Assembly (NCBI GenBank): GCA_022571985.1
Contig: JACZWU010000001.1
Location: forward strand, 91,001 to 155,000
Direction of reading: 5' to 3'
Length of the DNA: 64,000 nucleotides
DNA from: Candidatus Zixiibacteriota bacterium
GTDB lineage: Bacteria > Zixibacteria > MSB-5A5 > GN15 > FEB-12
The notes under the pieces are model-generated. The model was not told the DNA's origin, searched no databases, and worked only from the letters and a program-made list of their open reading frames with translations. The translations under genes were made by a program, and so were the position numbers. Shown here piece after piece: positions 62,386-64,000 of this stretch; within the stretch, counting starts at the first letter, position 1, and each line of letters starts with the position of its first letter.

Positions 62386-62676
62386 TTATTCAATCAAATC
62401 CGGAAATAAATCCCGCCACTCCGGATTATCTTTCTCAATCAAATCAATTTTCCACTGCCGCTTCCAAGCCTTAATCTGCTTTTCTCTGGTGCGAGCAGAA
62501 TTGATGTCATCGTGCGACTCATAGTAAACCAAACTATGCACCTTGTATTTCTTCGTGAAGCCAGCAATGACATCATTCTTGTGTTCATTGACACGCTTTA
62601 TTAAATCGCTGGTTACCCCGGTGTAAAGTGTGCCGTTTCTCTGGCTGGCCAGTATGTAGACAAAAGCGTAAGCCAT
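62386..62676 (-). CDS. GIY-YIG nuclease family protein (UPF0213/YhbQ-like)
   Basis: 96 residues, the usual size of stand-alone GIY-YIG proteins. It has YILASQRNGTLYTGVTSDL (the GIY...YIG signature degenerated to VYI...YTG as in this subfamily), catalytic Arg in LIKRVNEH and Glu in SARTREKQIKAWKR. Bracketed on both sides by copies of the same palindromic repeat family, a common situation for this gene family. Substrate unknown. Confidence 0.88.
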   Translation of the reverse strand: MAYAFVYILASQRNGTLYTGVTSDLIKRVNEHKNDVIAGFTKKYKVHSLVYYESHDDINSARTREKQIKAWKRQWKIDLIEKDNPEWRDLFPDLIE

Positions 62677-62702
62677 ACAATTATAATATAGGCTAAATCA
62701 AA

Positions 62703-62731
62703 GATGGATTCCAGCCTACTCTGGAAAGGCA
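62703..62731 (-). repeat. Palindromic repeat, single copy
   Basis: GATGGATTCCAG-cctact-CTGGAAAGGCA; reverse complement matches hairpin A of the 62251 array including its CCATCTT flank. Confidence 0.75.
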
Positions 62732-62769
62732 AAGACAAATGCCTACATTTGGCAAAAATTTGAACAAGC

Positions 62770-63558
62770 TTATGGGTGAAAGTCATAAGGCAAAGGGAAT
62801 CTTGCATTTCTATTAAGAAAGGTGATGGCTGGAGAAGACAGAGAATAAGAATATTGACCATCAGACCTTAACTTTGGAATTGGACTTTCATAGGACACGA
62901 CTGTCAACCCCGAAATTGAGTTGTACTCACTTCGATCAAATCGACTTTGTATTTCTTCTCCAATCTCTGAATTAAAAGACTCTTGATTCCAAGAGTACTC
63001 TTCGGGTATATACACGGCTATTTGAAGAGCATTGTCAAAGTCCATTCTCTGTTTGTTCTTATCTCTCAACCCTTTTATTATATCAAGTCTCAATACTTTG
63101 TCGTTTACAATTCTAACTTCCTTTTCGTTTTTTCTGATGCACTCTACATATACAACTTTATTTGATTGTGTAATCACTTTTATATCGGGTTCAGGTTTGT
63201 TGCCAATATTAGCTAACCAGATCGCATCTTTGTTTGCTAGGAGAAAGTGAGTTGCTGCCCTGAACTCAAAGAGTAATGGTCTCACCAGATTATTATCTCT
63301 AAGTTTGCTTCGCACATGTTTTTTTATAGGATCTTTGTCCCAATCCTTCTTGAATTTCAAGAAATTGGTTGCATGTCCAACTAATCTTTGTGCCAAAGGA
63401 GGGAATGGGCCTAATCGCCCTTCTTCTTTCCACTTTAGGTACTTATCACATAAGGGTTTAAGGTAATGACCGGGAATGATATAGCTGTTCCCAATAAAAT
63501 CCCAAAACTCATTAACTTGCTCCGTTATTTCAGTCGGGCTTAAGACTCTTTTCTTCAC
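62770..63558 (-). CDS. Hypothetical protein with nuclease-like PD-(D/E)XK pattern
   Basis: 262 residues, soluble. N-terminal helical part (EITEQVNEFWDFIGNSYIIP). The centre LLFEFRAATHFLLANKDAIW, then GNKPEPDIKVITQSNKVVYV and ECIRKN, has the order E...PD-I...(V)EC-x-(R/K) expected of PD-(D/E)XK nuclease folds, although the canonical ExK Lys is Ile-Arg-Lys here. The C-terminal third is beta-rich. AT-rich codon use. Family not recognised; nuclease function is only a suggestion. Confidence 0.6.
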   Translation of the reverse strand: MKKRVLSPTEITEQVNEFWDFIGNSYIIPGHYLKPLCDKYLKWKEEGRLGPFPPLAQRLVGHATNFLKFKKDWDKDPIKKHVRSKLRDNNLVRPLLFEFRAATHFLLANKDAIWLANIGNKPEPDIKVITQSNKVVYVECIRKNEKEVRIVNDKVLRLDIIKGLRDKNKQRMDFDNALQIAVYIPEEYSWNQESFNSEIGEEIQSRFDRSEYNSISGLTVVSYESPIPKLRSDGQYSYSLSSPAITFLNRNARFPLPYDFHP

Positions 63559-63680
63559 TAGCTACTTTCTACTTTTCCTATTTGTTAAATGAAAATACCC
63601 AGATATGAAAGAACAATCTATTATACTATAAGTAGAGATGTGTAGCACTTTTCTGTGAATATGTCTAATATGATATAAAT

Positions 63681-63712
63681 AACCCCCAACATATTTCTAG
63701 ATTGGGGGTTTC
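63681..63712 (-). terminator. Terminator of the rRNA transcript
   Basis: 9-bp perfect stem AACCCCCAA / TTGGGGGTT with a 12-nt loop, directly downstream of the 5S gene on the minus strand and followed there by TTATTTAT. Confidence 0.8.
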
Positions 63713-63720
63713 TTAATTTA

Positions 63721-63838
<118 letters not shown>

Positions 63839-64000
63839 ACATTTATATACTTGAAATAGCAGTCAAGTTTATTATGAGGATGGATTCCAGCCTACGCTGG
63901 AAAGGCAGAAACTAACAATGTTTTGAATATCACCCAATCGGCTCTGCTGTTCTATGCAAGTATGGATAGAACTTTAGTGTGATCGGTGTTCCGTTGAATA
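63839..64000. other. Spacer upstream of 5S rRNA
   Basis: About 160 bp between the 5S 5' end and the window edge. I recognise no 23S 3' end or tRNA in it; it holds a palindromic repeat at 63880-63911. Confidence 0.5.
63880..63911 (-). repeat. Palindromic repeat inside the rRNA operon spacer
   Basis: GATGGATTCCAG-cctacg-CTGGAAAGGCAG, nearly identical to 62703-62731 and related to the 62251 array. Confidence 0.75.

Overview
The window is a chromosomal segment of an uncultured-looking bacterium of the Fibrobacteres-Chlorobi-Bacteroidetes (FCB) superphylum. Candidate phylum Zixibacteria is my best guess, as an inference from gene content rather than a phylogeny. The clues are about a dozen secreted proteins ending in two dockerin-like repeats of the type GDxNxDG...[13 protein letters not shown], one protein with a type IX secretion (T9SS) sorting tail, a DUF5916 barrel protein, and Bacteroidetes-type tandem amidohydrolases. 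No plasmid or phage backbone genes are seen. The right end carries a 5S rRNA gene and its terminator, so the region is chromosomal.

Layout. 1-3.2 kb: a TauE/SafE permease broken by an in-frame TGA, a metallo-beta-lactamase-fold hydrolase, a secreted isochorismatase-like hydrolase, then a gene graveyard with a tRNA-Asn-like 3' half and a decayed ORF. 3.4-9.1 kb: a large cohesin-like protein with a T9SS tail, a dockerin gene fragment, heme A synthase (COX15/CtaA), and a dead dockerin gene lying between the real end of COX15 and a diverged second copy of that end. 9.1-12.7 kb: two small conserved genes, queuosine genes (queF; queE-queC) and a DUF2238 membrane protein. 12.7-22.7 kb: a DUF5916 protein, then a co-directional signalling cluster (PAS histidine kinase, nucleotide-transporter-like protein with HEAT repeats, cyclic-nucleotide-binding-fold protein, response regulator), then an ECF sigma/anti-sigma pair divergent from a small membrane protein.

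22.8-33.4 kb: four tandem paralogous secreted dockerin proteins. They look like all four combinations of two backbones and two central modules; the second is frameshifted at a G-run. 33.4-44.2 kb: a GNAT acetyltransferase, two tandem dockerin-tagged subtilisin-like proteases, and two overlapping amidohydrolase-fold genes, one of which lacks the metal site. 44.4-53.4 kb: surface/adhesin-like genes, namely three sharing an N-terminal module (one with 23 fifteen-residue repeats plus a peptidase S74 tail, one with near-identical 60-nt repeats) and three dockerin proteins including a cupredoxin. 53.5-64 kb: an EF-G-like GTPase, a GC-rich foldable island (RNA candidate), a membrane protein, pirin, LexA, YceI, an RlmB-like methyltransferase, two secreted proteins of unknown role, a palindromic-repeat cluster around a GIY-YIG nuclease gene, a nuclease-like protein, and 5S rRNA.

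How the parts may work together. The dominant theme is an extracellular protein set tagged with dockerin-like C-termini (proteases, a copper protein, large beta-rich proteins). A T9SS-tailed protein with cohesin-like domains in the same region could act as scaffold. This non-cellulosomal cohesin/dockerin surface assembly is the most interesting hypothesis here; it rests on pattern reading of sequence only.
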